A stretch of DNA of 64,000 bases from Psychrobacter immobilis (GTDB lineage: Bacteria > Pseudomonadota > Gammaproteobacteria > Pseudomonadales > Moraxellaceae): positions 1-64,000 of the forward strand of contig NZ_CAJGZM010000008.1 of assembly GCF_904846175.1 (NCBI RefSeq), in the 5' to 3' direction. Positions 9,324 through 18,403 of this stretch are shown here, piece after piece. Both the position numbers and the translations under genes were made by a program. Position 1 is the stretch's first letter. Each line of letters begins with the position of its first letter. Under the pieces are notes generated by a model. It saw only the letters and a program-made list of their open reading frames with translations, had not been told where the DNA came from and ran no database searches.

Positions 9324-9920
9324 ATGAAAATGTTTGTTTGGGTGTTCATTGCAGTGGTTGTATTGGTCGTGGTCTTTGGGGTATCCGTTTTTAATAAGCT
9401 GGTGCGTGCCCGCAACCAAGCGAAAAATGGCTTTGCGCAAATCGATGTACAACTAAAACGTCGTCATGATTTGATTCCAAATTTGGTTGAGACAGCCAAG
9501 CGTTATTTAGCGCACGAAGAAGAAACGCTGACCCGCGTGATTAGTGCGCGTAATCATGCTCAAAGTCTGCAGGATTCTAGCAAGCATCAGCCAGATTCGC
9601 TTGAACACATGGCGCTGTTTGCCAAGGCAGAAGGGATGTTATCTAAAGCATTAGGTCAATTCTCAGCGGTTGTGGAGGCTTACCCTGAGCTAAAAGCGGA
9701 CAGTATGATTAAAGAGTTGATGGATGAGTTGACCAATACTGAAAATCGGATTGGCTTTGCACGTCAGCATTATAATGACAGCGTGATGTTTTATAATAAC
9801 GACCGTGAAGTGTTCCCTAATAACCTTGTCAGCAGCACCTTTGGCTTTCGACCACTCAGCCCATTGGTATTTGAAGACAGAAAGGCAATTGCGCAAGCAC
9901 CTGTCGTTAATATGGGTTGA
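9324..9920 (+). CDS. lemA: LemA family membrane protein
   Basis: A 198-residue protein with one N-terminal transmembrane segment (about 4-24) followed by the LemA signature NGFAQIDVQLKRRHDLIPNL (35-54) and a long helical bundle ending with NRIGFARQHYND-type sequence. LemA proteins are membrane-anchored coiled-coil proteins of unclear function, often adjacent to M48 peptidases, as here: the peptidase starts 40 bp downstream, so the two probably form one operon. The start has a GGAT ribosome site (gggatctgtttATG). Confidence 0.93.
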   Translation: MKMFVWVFIAVVVLVVVFGVSVFNKLVRARNQAKNGFAQIDVQLKRRHDLIPNLVETAKRYLAHEEETLTRVISARNHAQSLQDSSKHQPDSLEHMALFAKAEGMLSKALGQFSAVVEAYPELKADSMIKELMDELTNTENRIGFARQHYNDSVMFYNNDREVFPNNLVSSTFGFRPLSPLVFEDRKAIAQAPVVNMG

Positions 9921-9959
9921 TTTTATATGCATTTAGCTATCGCTAGGTCAGATAAGTAG

Positions 9960-12900
9960 ATGGATTTTTTTGGTGCACAGCGTAGCCATACTCGGCGCAG
10001 CTTATTGCTCTATGGGCTATTTTTTCTCATTATATTTGTCCATATTACGATGGCGCTCGCTATTATGTCGCTGCTGCTGAAGATGTTTACCGGTGGCATT
10101 TATTACTGGGTGTTAATACTGGTAGTTGTATGGACGACCGGTAGCTTTGTCGTCGGTAGTTTTTTAGAATATGGACGCTTAAAAGCAGGCGGTCGGGCGA
10201 TTGCTCAGCGTGTGGGCGCCGTTCGGTTATTCATTGACCATAGCCAAGATGCTTGGCAGCATAGTCAAGGTGTTGCTCATCAACATCAGCCTGTACAGAA
10301 AGTTCGTTTTAGTGCCCTTCATATTGCGGTACGCGATGAGCGTGATTTCCCGCCTGTTTATCGACGTTATTATGAGATTGCCCAACAGCTCGCCATTGCC
10401 TCGGGTTTGAGTATGCCTATTTTGTATGTGCTGCCTGATGAGCAAGGGATTAACGGCTTCGTTGCCGGCCGTCATAGTCAAGATATGGTATTGGTTGTCA
10501 CTCAAGGCGCGCTTGATAAGCTGTCCGATGAGGGGTTGTATGGTTTGATAGGGCACGAATATGGTCATATCTTGCATGGCGATGCCACCTTCAATTTACA
10601 GCTAATGGTCGTGCTAGCAGGCTTGCAATTACTTTATGACTGGAGTGATTCCGTCAATAACTTTGGCGCTAGCAGTCAGAATAAGCAGCAAAATTATTTT
10701 GACAATGCGGTCAATCAAAATAACCCTTTACCCCAAAGAGCCATTGATAGTCATGCCCGTAGCACTGAAGCGCAGACAGCAAGCTTTACGACTCATAATG
10801 AGTGGGTCACCTACTGGCAAAATCAATCCAAAAATCAGCAGTCATCTGCTAAGCCTCAGTCGATGTGGCTACAAAGCACAGCTGCCACTGATCGGCAAGC
10901 GCCGCGAAGTATCTGGACATTACTAATACATGGATTGAGCTTCTCAAGCATGGCCAGTGCTCAACTCATTAAACACAGCTTTAATCGTGAACGTGAGTTA
11001 CTCGCTGATGCGACGAGCGTACAGCTAACACGCTCGCCTGCGATCATGGAAACCTTAAAAGCCATCTATCAAGATTCGCTTGGTTCGCGCTTAACCGGTA
11101 TCGCCGATATCAATGGGCTTAGTCATTTCTTTTTTGCCAGTAGCGGGGCGGATTTGGGTGACTTCTCTTGGTTTGCCACACATCCAAGCTTGACTGAGCG
11201 TATGAGCGCTATTAACGACAATGCTTATCATGATTTCGCGGTGCAGGTTGCTAAAGAAAAACGCATCAATCAACAAAAGATTAAAGAGATATATGAACAG
11301 CGGCGATTGGGTGATTGGGGCGTGATAACAGCAAATAGCCTAAGCAATATTAAACAAGAGACAAATACGCAACACTCGCCAATATTTAACAATCAATCAA
11401 CCTCTATTAATAACAGCATCATCGATGGCTCTAATGACGTTATCAATAAAGAAGTCGCTGCCTTTTCTACAGGTGAAATGAACAACCAATCGGAAGCCGA
11501 TGCGGGGCTTGAGTTTGTTGTAGAACAGGATGTGGTCATTGATGGTCGTTTGCAGGTACAAGCAGAGCAGATAGGCACTCATCAGTTGCTAAAGCCGTGG
11601 CAAGCAAAACCTGACAGTGACTTAGCATCAGATACATTAATTGGTATCGAGGATATAGAAAAAGTATCGTTACCACAGTATGTGATCAATCACAGTTATC
11701 ATCCGTTAGGGGCGCAAGCATTGATTGAAGCAGTGCTGCTGTGTCATCAAGGTCAGGTGCTGTCAACAACGGCGACTTATGATTTAACCGATATTTGGCT
11801 TGGACTGCATGAGGATGTTACGTCTGCTACTGAAATCAGCAACACGCCATTTTTACCACATAGGTTAGATCACAAATTATTAGAGACGGTGGCAAGTCTT
11901 GATCGGCGTTTAGACAGTGCGTTGCTAGCATTGGCGCTAAAGCAACTGAGACAATATAATCTGTCAGAAAGCGCTACTAATGAATTACGCTTAAAGTATA
12001 AAGCTAATCATAGTAATCAATATCATCAACATTATATGCAGCAAAAAAAATGTCGTACGATGCTGATACGCTATCAGCAAGGTATTATTGAAGTCTTTAA
12101 AACCTATCTAACGGCAGATTTAAGCCAAAACTTTGCTGATAAATTATCTAATGATGATGGTTGTATTGATGAATATAAACCAGTGTTCACTCTTTCAGGA
12201 AATACCGATTCTCGGTTGCCATCAATCTTAGCATTATGGCAAGCGCTACAGCTGCAGCAATTATTACCGATATTGTCTGCCATATTAAATGATGAACAAT
12301 CGCAGTCGCATATACCTGCACAGACATTATGGCAGCAAGTATTACACGCTAGTACGGATGATATTTATGCTCAGCTTGATCCTTCAGGACAAGTACTTGA
12401 TGGTCTTGATGTTGCCGCGAGAACAATGGTTGCTTTATTGGCTTATCGCTTATCAAAAGATGCCAAAGGGCAGATAATATCCGCACTAGATAGCTCAGTA
12501 CATAGTGCAGTGCTCTTTAATAGTGCTAGCAGTGCTCATTATCTTGTGGATTTACGACGTCATGCACGTTTGATTGATATTGATTTAGCAGTCGTTAGTG
12601 ATGCAAACTTGCAATGGTTATTATTGACCGCGCAAAATCTAAATAGTGTCCAATTATTGGCGTTGATAGAAGCGGTGCCTATTTTTATAGCGCCTGTCTG
12701 TAAGTCGGCTGCATCAGAAGCCAAACGTGAGGATAATTCTCAAGAGAGGCAACAGGGCAGCGGTCAAATAGATTATAATGCTTATATACAGGAAGGTAAT
12801 GCGGGTAATGCCACTGGTCATCATTCATATGATTATAATACTTACCGGCAATGGCTGAGTACGTTGCATACAGTGATGTTACACGATACGATAGTCAGTC

Positions 12901-12965
12901 AAGATGAATATGACTGTTTGACCATGCTAGCCAATCATTGGTTAGGGGTTCGACAGCTTTTCTAA
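9960..12965 (+). CDS. M48-family membrane metallopeptidase with a long C-terminal extension
   Basis: A 1001-residue protein. Two transmembrane segments (about 14-38 and 45-67) precede the zinc peptidase domain: HEYGH at 199-203 gives two His ligands, and E346 in RERELLAD is the probable third ligand, as in HtpX/Ste24-type M48 enzymes. The domain is interrupted by a polar Asn/Gln/Ser-rich insertion at about 235-320. After about residue 430 some 570 residues follow in which I recognise no domain; they are helical and Leu/Gln-rich and may be tetratricopeptide-like. Probable partner of LemA upstream. It contains one copy of the AAATAGCCTAAGC word in an Asn/Ser-rich linker. Confidence 0.88.
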   Translation: MDFFGAQRSHTRRSLLLYGLFFLIIFVHITMALAIMSLLLKMFTGGIYYWVLILVVVWTTGSFVVGSFLEYGRLKAGGRAIAQRVGAVRLFIDHSQDAWQHSQGVAHQHQPVQKVRFSALHIAVRDERDFPPVYRRYYEIAQQLAIASGLSMPILYVLPDEQGINGFVAGRHSQDMVLVVTQGALDKLSDEGLYGLIGHEYGHILHGDATFNLQLMVVLAGLQLLYDWSDSVNNFGASSQNKQQNYFDNAVNQNNPLPQRAIDSHARSTEAQTASFTTHNEWVTYWQNQSKNQQSSAKPQSMWLQSTAATDRQAPRSIWTLLIHGLSFSSMASAQLIKHSFNRERELLADATSVQLTRSPAIMETLKAIYQDSLGSRLTGIADINGLSHFFFASSGADLGDFSWFATHPSLTERMSAINDNAYHDFAVQVAKEKRINQQKIKEIYEQRRLGDWGVITANSLSNIKQETNTQHSPIFNNQSTSINNSIIDGSNDVINKEVAAFSTGEMNNQSEADAGLEFVVEQDVVIDGRLQVQAEQIGTHQLLKPWQAKPDSDLASDTLIGIEDIEKVSLPQYVINHSYHPLGAQALIEAVLLCHQGQVLSTTATYDLTDIWLGLHEDVTSATEISNTPFLPHRLDHKLLETVASLDRRLDSALLALALKQLRQYNLSESATNELRLKYKANHSNQYHQHYMQQKKCRTMLIRYQQGIIEVFKTYLTADLSQNFADKLSNDDGCIDEYKPVFTLSGNTDSRLPSILALWQALQLQQLLPILSAILNDEQSQSHIPAQTLWQQVLHASTDDIYAQLDPSGQVLDGLDVAARTMVALLAYRLSKDAKGQIISALDSSVHSAVLFNSASSAHYLVDLRRHARLIDIDLAVVSDANLQWLLLTAQNLNSVQLLALIEAVPIFIAPVCKSAASEAKREDNSQERQQGSGQIDYNAYIQEGNAGNATGHHSYDYNTYRQWLSTLHTVMLHDTIVSQDEYDCLTMLANHWLGVRQLF
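11333..11345 (+). repeat. Copy of the dispersed 13-mer AAATAGCCTAAGC
   Basis: Exact copy inside the M48 peptidase gene, in a low-complexity linker (translated around ANSLSN). It is the only one of six copies within a coding region. Confidence 0.8.
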
Positions 12966-13114
12966 TCAATGTAATTGACTACATTTAAGTAAGTGTTTTG
13001 CTGGCAAGAAGCAATATGTTTTAAATGTTTTTTTGATATTATTTTTCTTCGTTGTTTTTTTTTGACAGTAACAGCCTGTAAATCCATTTTAGATAAGTAG
13101 GATAGTAAATAAGC

Positions 13115-13975
13115 ATGAGTGATATCCAAGACCCGCTAGTTGTCATGCAGCATCGTATGCAGCAGCGCCAGATTTTAGCGATGATGGGTATCAATCAGTG
13201 GGTGCAGCCGAGCTCTGAAACCATGAATATCGCAGATATTTCTGCGCCTGCTCTGCTCGAGCAGACTACAGCTAACCCAACTTTAGCTAATGCTAGCACT
13301 TCTTCTGCGACCACCACTGAACAGCCAAGCGTTGAATCTTCGAATATTAAATCCTCAAATATTGATGCTATATCAGGTATGGTAGATGATGAGTCTATTA
13401 ACCATTATTACGATGATGCGAATGAGACAGGTTTGATTCAGCCTGAACCTCAAAGTCCAGTTACCTATAGTTTTGATTCGACTGCCCCTGATGTATCTAA
13501 GCCAGCCGTTACATCCCTTGTAGACACTATCGTCGAGCAAACTGCTATTGCTGATATAAATAACACTGAGAGCTTTGAAGCAGATAGTTTTAAAGAGGAC
13601 AGCTTTAAAAAGATAGTGCCATTTGATTTACAAGGTGGTCGCTATGGCGATTGGGTGGTTTTGGTGGATATCCAAGCACTCAATAATGAGAGCCAAAAGC
13701 TCTGGCAAAATATCATGCAAGCGCTATCCATCACCTGTGAGACGACCTCATTTCCTATTTGTGATGGTATGGATACGGCTGAGCTTGCCAATGCCAGCCT
13801 TGCTGGATATGTCTTTAAGCTTGGTCGCAGTGAAGAGATAAAAGTTGCCGCATTGACTGCGTTACCTGAAGGTCTTGAGCATCCTAACTTGACTACTGTG
13901 CCCACACTAGAAGAGATGCTTACTAGTAACAAATTAAAGCGTCAACTTTGGGAGCGGTTATCGAGCCAGAGCTAA
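13115..13975 (+). CDS. holD: Probable DNA polymerase III psi subunit (HolD-like) with a long disordered insertion
   Basis: A 286-residue protein. Residues 16-31 (QRQILAMMGINQWVQP) resemble the N terminus of E. coli HolD (QLQQLGITQW), the part that contacts the clamp loader. Residues from about 175 to the end resemble the rest of HolD: a WVVLVDIQAL strand, LWQNIMQALSI helix, GYVFKLG (compare NSWRLG) and a final PTLEEMLTSNKLKRQLWERL helix (compare PALTDLRANPTARAALWQQI). Between them are about 135 Ser/Asp/Glu-rich residues with no visible fold. The assignment rests on recalled pattern similarity, not a search. Its neighbours (M48 gene, serC) do not inform function. A GTAGGATAG ribosome site is some 12 nt upstream. 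Confidence 0.55.
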   Translation: MSDIQDPLVVMQHRMQQRQILAMMGINQWVQPSSETMNIADISAPALLEQTTANPTLANASTSSATTTEQPSVESSNIKSSNIDAISGMVDDESINHYYDDANETGLIQPEPQSPVTYSFDSTAPDVSKPAVTSLVDTIVEQTAIADINNTESFEADSFKEDSFKKIVPFDLQGGRYGDWVVLVDIQALNNESQKLWQNIMQALSITCETTSFPICDGMDTAELANASLAGYVFKLGRSEEIKVAALTALPEGLEHPNLTTVPTLEEMLTSNKLKRQLWERLSSQS

Positions 13976-14130
13976 AGGCTTAGCTTAGAGCTTGCTGCAA
14001 TAGCTATTGAACATAATGATTAAAAATAGAAATAGAGATAAGACTCACCTTAAGGGGTTTTAAAGCTGTAGTTTGTAGCTTTTAAAATCTATATAACAAC
14101 GATGATTTCATCATATTTAGGATATTGATT

Positions 14131-15240
14131 ATGACCACTAAAGCCGCTTCTAACCGTGTAGCCAATTTTTCAGCGGGACCTGCCACCATACCGACCGCCG
14201 TCTTATCACGCGCTCAAGAAGAATTGCTTGATTGGCAGGGACGCGGTATGTCGGTCATGGAAGTGAGTCACCGTAGTAAAGAATACATCGCGATTACCGA
14301 AAAAGCTGAAGCTAAATTGCGCTCGCTAATGGACATTCCAGATAACTATAAAGTGCTGTTTTTACAAGGCGGTGCCAGCTTACAGTTTTCAGCGATTCCA
14401 TTAAATCTATTAAATGGTGGCCGCGCATACTATCTAACGACGGGTACTTGGTCTGGTAAAGCGGTTAAAGAAGCACAGCGTTATGCCAAATTAGGTCTGG
14501 GCGAGGTTAATGTGGTCGCAACGGGTAAAGACAGTAAATTTACCGATGTGCCAGCCCAAAGCGATTGGAACCTGAGTAAAGATGCAGCGTACTTCCACTA
14601 CTGCGCCAATGAAACCATTCATGGTGTACAAATATTTGAGCCGCCACAAGTCGATGCGCCGATTATCGCCGATATGTCTTCTTGCATTTTGTCACAGCCC
14701 ATTGATGTCTCTAAATTTGGCATGATTTACGCGGGTGCGCAAAAAAATATCGGGCCAGCAGGTCTGATTATCGTGATTATCCGTGAAGACTTATTGGGCA
14801 AAGCGAGTGAGTGGTGCCCGCTGCTGATGAATTATGAGCATCAGGCGGAAAAAGAATCAATGTCAAACACGCCAGCGACGTATTCTTGGTATTTAGCAGG
14901 GCTGGTATTTGATTGGTTAGAGGAGCAGGGCGGCGTTGCTGCTATCGGCAAAATTAACCAACAAAAAGCCGATTTGCTTTACAAGGTGATTGATGACAGC
15001 AGTTTTTATAGCAACCCAGTTGACCCTAAATATCGCTCTATCATGAACGTGCCGTTTACGTTAGCCGACAGCAGCCTTGATAAAGTGTTTTTAGAAGAGT
15101 CGGAAGCGGCAGGCTTGATGAATCTAAAAGGTCACCGCGATGTTGGCGGCATGCGCGCCAGCATTTATAATGCAGTGTCATTAGATTGGGTACAGCAGTT
15201 GGTTGACTTTATGATCGCCTTTGAAAAAAAGCACGCTTAA
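14131..15240 (+). CDS. serC: Phosphoserine aminotransferase
   Basis: SerC converts 3-phosphohydroxypyruvate to phosphoserine (serine synthesis), and the analogous step in pyridoxal-phosphate synthesis. ANFSAGPATIP near the N terminus, the PLP-lysine region YAGAQKNIGPAG and GGMRASIYNA near the C terminus are family hallmarks. The ATG at 14131 (MTTKAAS) gives 369 residues and has an AGGATAT ribosome site; an upstream in-frame TTG at 14125 is less likely. It is followed by a terminator and seems to stand alone. Confidence 0.97.
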   Translation: MTTKAASNRVANFSAGPATIPTAVLSRAQEELLDWQGRGMSVMEVSHRSKEYIAITEKAEAKLRSLMDIPDNYKVLFLQGGASLQFSAIPLNLLNGGRAYYLTTGTWSGKAVKEAQRYAKLGLGEVNVVATGKDSKFTDVPAQSDWNLSKDAAYFHYCANETIHGVQIFEPPQVDAPIIADMSSCILSQPIDVSKFGMIYAGAQKNIGPAGLIIVIIREDLLGKASEWCPLLMNYEHQAEKESMSNTPATYSWYLAGLVFDWLEEQGGVAAIGKINQQKADLLYKVIDDSSFYSNPVDPKYRSIMNVPFTLADSSLDKVFLEESEAAGLMNLKGHRDVGGMRASIYNAVSLDWVQQLVDFMIAFEKKHA

Positions 15241-15261
15241 GTCAGTACAAGTTTTAAAACA

Positions 15262-15293
15262 AAAGACGCAACTTTATGAGCTGCGTCTTTTTT
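15262..15293 (+). terminator. Terminator of serC
   Basis: Hairpin aaagacgca / tgcgtcttt followed by TTT, 20 bp after the serC stop. Confidence 0.8.
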
Positions 15294-15470
15294 ATGTCTA
15301 TTAGCGTTTTTTTAAGGGGCATAATGCGTTATGTAGCAACCTTAACACCGCAAAGCATTAGGTTAAAAAACCTAAGTTTGTTATGATAAAATTTCGTTAA
15401 TCGTCTATTTTGCAGTCAGTCGCACATTTTCTATCCATATTGATTTAGAGTAGAGGGTCGTTATACAGTC

Positions 15471-17306
15471 ATGATGCTAAAAAATACCATGCTAAAAGCC
15501 GTTTTGCTTGCCATTACTATCAGCTGGATACCTGCTAGTATCGCGGCGCCAATCACCACGACTGCGCTTGGGCATAATAGTACCACTGAGTATATTGACG
15601 TGCCATACATGCCCTATGCCAATCCAAAGGCGCCCAAAGGTGGTACGCTTTCACTGGATGCACGCGGTACCTTTAATGCGGCCAATAAATGGATGACCAC
15701 AGGTGTGGCGATGATAGGTACTGATTATCTGTATGATACCTTGATGACGGGTTCCCTCAATGAAGCCTTTACCATGTATCCGCAGCTGGCAAATAAAGTC
15801 ACGTATGATCCCGATGATACCAGTTGGATTATTTACCATATTAATCCTGCCGCGCGCTTTTGGGATGGGACAGCGGTTACCAGTAGTGACGTTAAAGCCA
15901 CTTATGACGCAATATTGAATAAAGGGCCGATGTATATTCGCAGCTATTTGGGTGATATTAAAGACATTCAAGTTCTTGATAAACAACAAGTAAAATTCAT
16001 TTTTAACTCTGATGACAATAAAGAGATTTTATTAACGGTTGGGCAGTTTCCTATTTTTGCTAAGACCTCTATCGATAAGGATTTTGAGAAAATAACGTTG
16101 ACACCGCTGATGGGGAGTGGTCCTTATAAACTTGGGCGCATTGATGCAGGGCGTGCGGTCAGCTATGTGCGTGATCCCAATTATTGGGGTCGTGATTTGA
16201 TAGTCAATCGTGGGCGTTATAATTTTGATATGATTAAGTTTGTCTATTATCAAAGTGATGAGATTGCTTTTGAGGGTTTTAAATCTGGGCAATATCGTTT
16301 CCGCCCGGAGAATAAAGCCTCTAATTGGGCAACAGGTTACAATTTTCCCGCCGTCAAAGCAGGTCTGATTAATAAAGAAACCATAAACAGCGAAAATCCA
16401 GTACCGATGCAAGGTTTGGTGATGAATATGCGCCGGCCAATTTTTCAAGACATTCGTGTCCGCCAAGCCTTGACGGCGGCTTACGATTTTGAATGGATGA
16501 ATAAAACCTTATTCCATGGCCAGTATGAGCGTTTGCAAAGCTTCTTTCATGGTTCCGAGCTTGCTGCTACTGGTACACCATCTGCGGCTGAGATGCAGGT
16601 GTTAAGTCCATTGTTAACCAATCTTGAACCGATTCAGCGCCAAGCAGTATTGACGGAATGGCAATTACCAACCAGTGACGGTAGCGGCTTTAATCGTGGC
16701 GGGTTGTTAAAGGCGCGTCAGCTATTGCTAGATGCGGGTTTTTATTATCAAGATATGAAGTTGTATCAGCCAAACGGCAAGCTTGCTCAAATTGAGATTT
16801 TGATGACAGGTGAGACCATGGGGCGTGTATTGTTGCCTTATATTCGTAATCTAAAGCGTTTGGGCTTTGATGCGACCTTACGTCAAGTCGATGGGCCACA
16901 ATATTACGAGCGCATGCGCCGTTTTGACTATGATATGGTAGTCGATGTCTTCGCCCAAAGTCTATCGCCTGGCGCTGAGCAAGTGGGTTTTTGGGGTAGC
17001 ACCGCCGCTGATGAAGCGGGCAACGCTAATACCATCGGTATTAAAAACCCTGCGATTGACAGTGTTATTAAAAAATTGGGCGACGCTAAAAGTCGCGATG
17101 AGATTGTCTTATATACTCACGTACTTGATCGCCTGCTACGGGCAGGTCATTATTTAGTACCTTTATACGGCAAATCTAGCACCAATGTTGCCTACTGGAA
17201 TCAATATCGGCATACTGCAAAACTGCCGACCAATGCTATCGGTATCGATTATTGGTGGACAGATAAAGAAGCGGAAGCCCGTGTTAATCAATATTTGAAG
17301 CAATAG
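15471..17306 (+). CDS. yejA: YejA-like peptide-binding protein of an ABC importer
   Basis: A 611-residue periplasmic solute-binding protein of family 5 (the OppA/DppA family). The signal peptide spans about residues 1-25 (ending SIAAP). Visible are the family blocks LSLDARGTFNAANKW, ARFWDGTAVTSSDVKATYD and GSGPYKLG, and the C-terminal YWWTDKEAEARV typical of YejA. YejABEF-type systems import oligopeptides such as microcin C-like compounds in E. coli. The gene opens a five-gene set with gloB, yejB, yejE and yejF. The stop codon lies inside the first unit of the 13-bp tandem array at 17301. Confidence 0.9.
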   Translation: MMLKNTMLKAVLLAITISWIPASIAAPITTTALGHNSTTEYIDVPYMPYANPKAPKGGTLSLDARGTFNAANKWMTTGVAMIGTDYLYDTLMTGSLNEAFTMYPQLANKVTYDPDDTSWIIYHINPAARFWDGTAVTSSDVKATYDAILNKGPMYIRSYLGDIKDIQVLDKQQVKFIFNSDDNKEILLTVGQFPIFAKTSIDKDFEKITLTPLMGSGPYKLGRIDAGRAVSYVRDPNYWGRDLIVNRGRYNFDMIKFVYYQSDEIAFEGFKSGQYRFRPENKASNWATGYNFPAVKAGLINKETINSENPVPMQGLVMNMRRPIFQDIRVRQALTAAYDFEWMNKTLFHGQYERLQSFFHGSELAATGTPSAAEMQVLSPLLTNLEPIQRQAVLTEWQLPTSDGSGFNRGGLLKARQLLLDAGFYYQDMKLYQPNGKLAQIEILMTGETMGRVLLPYIRNLKRLGFDATLRQVDGPQYYERMRRFDYDMVVDVFAQSLSPGAEQVGFWGSTAADEAGNANTIGIKNPAIDSVIKKLGDAKSRDEIVLYTHVLDRLLRAGHYLVPLYGKSSTNVAYWNQYRHTAKLPTNAIGIDYWWTDKEAEARVNQYLKQ

Positions 17307-17404
17307 TTTAAGATAATGGCTCCAAACGATCGTTAGAGGCAATAGTTTTAAAAAACAGCTCGAAACAATAATTTATAAAAATGGCTTAAGCCAATAAATG
17401 CAAT
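17301..17404. repeat. Eight degenerate 13-bp tandem units between yejA and gloB
   Basis: Read in steps of 13 from 17301: caatagtttaaga, taatggctccaaa, cgatcgttagagg, caatagttttaaa, aaacagctcgaaa, caataatttataa, aaatggcttaagc, caataaatgcaat. Columns 3 (A) and 8 (T) are invariant and most others have one dominant base. Rotated, the unit is TRGYTT-N7, the same as the array before dnaX at 53438. The array fills most of the yejA-gloB gap. Confidence 0.75.
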
Positions 17405-17485
17405 GACTCTGCATAATTTTTTAGTTGGTTTAAAAATTACATACAAGACATTCGCAATAAAGACAATCACTGCTAAGGACTTTAT

Positions 17486-18265
17486 ATGAGTATTCGTATT
17501 CACCCCATTAAAGCATTTAATGACAATTATATTTGGACATTAATTAATGATAGCAATAAACAGGCGATTGTCATTGATCCGGGTCAAGCTGAGCCAGTTA
17601 TCGCTTATTTAGAAGAAAACGGCTTAGAGCTGACGTCTATCTGGACCACGCATCATCACCATGATCATATCGGCGGTGTTGCCGAGCTACAAGAATCTTA
17701 TCCGATGACGCATCTGGTTGCGCATACAGAGCATAATGTCGATGAAGACCAGACTATCAAAGACGGTAGTACGGTCAGTGCTTGGGGCTGCGCCGCGCAA
17801 GTATGGGATGTCTCAGGACATACTGCCAGTCATGTAGCGTATATCTTGGATATCGATGGACAGAAGCATTGTTTCTGCGGTGATACCTTATTTAGTGCCG
17901 GTTGCGGACGTGTCTTTACCGGCACGATTGAGCAATTGCATGAGAGCTTTAAGCGTTTAAATGGCTTGCCAGCGGAGACGCTGTTGTACCCTGCCCATGA
18001 ATATACTGCCAGCAACCTACACTTTGGTTTATCTATTGAACCTGCGAGTGAAGCGATGCAGCAAGCGATTGCGCAAGCAGAAGAAAAAACCGCCCAAGGT
18101 ATCCCGACATTGCCTGTGACATTAGAGCATGAGCGCGCAATCAATGTGTTTTTGCGTACGCAAGAGCCGAGTGTGATAGCAGGAGTGAAGTCTAAAGTCA
18201 CTATAGACGATGATAAGTCTTTGACAGTGTTTGCCGCGTTACGTGAGCTTAAAAATAACTTCTAA
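17486..18265 (+). CDS. gloB: Hydroxyacylglutathione hydrolase (glyoxalase II)
   Basis: GloB hydrolyses S-lactoylglutathione to lactate and glutathione, the second step of methylglyoxal detoxification. The 259-residue protein has the metallo-beta-lactamase metal motif THHHHDHIGG (H56, H58, D60, H61), the GHTASH block, CGDTLFSAGCGRVFTGT and YPAHEYTASN, and the C-terminal glyoxalase II helical domain. An AAGGA ribosome site is 7 nt upstream. Its position between yejA and yejB is unusual; nothing in its sequence ties it to peptide transport. Confidence 0.96.
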   Translation: MSIRIHPIKAFNDNYIWTLINDSNKQAIVIDPGQAEPVIAYLEENGLELTSIWTTHHHHDHIGGVAELQESYPMTHLVAHTEHNVDEDQTIKDGSTVSAWGCAAQVWDVSGHTASHVAYILDIDGQKHCFCGDTLFSAGCGRVFTGTIEQLHESFKRLNGLPAETLLYPAHEYTASNLHFGLSIEPASEAMQQAIAQAEEKTAQGIPTLPVTLEHERAINVFLRTQEPSVIAGVKSKVTIDDDKSLTVFAALRELKNNF

Positions 18266-18276
18266 AGTCTTATATA

Positions 18277-18351
18277 TTTTTGATAGCTGTTTTTTTAGAT
18301 GCTTGCTTTTTGATAACTGCAGTTTCAACAAGTGCTTTTTAAATAAGGTTT
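18277..18351. repeat. Possible degenerate 15-bp tandem units between gloB and yejB
   Basis: Steps of 15 give TTTTTGATAGCTGTT, TTTTTAGATGCTTGC, TTTTTGATAACTGCA, GTTTCAACAAGTGCT and TTTTAAATAAGGTTT. Units 1 and 3 are clearly related (TTTTTGATARCTG, 30 bp apart); the others are weak. Confidence 0.4.
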
Positions 18352-18403
18352 AGCTGCTCATTTTCTCTGTTGCCATATTTCTTTGTTTTAGGAAGCCGCC
18401 ATT

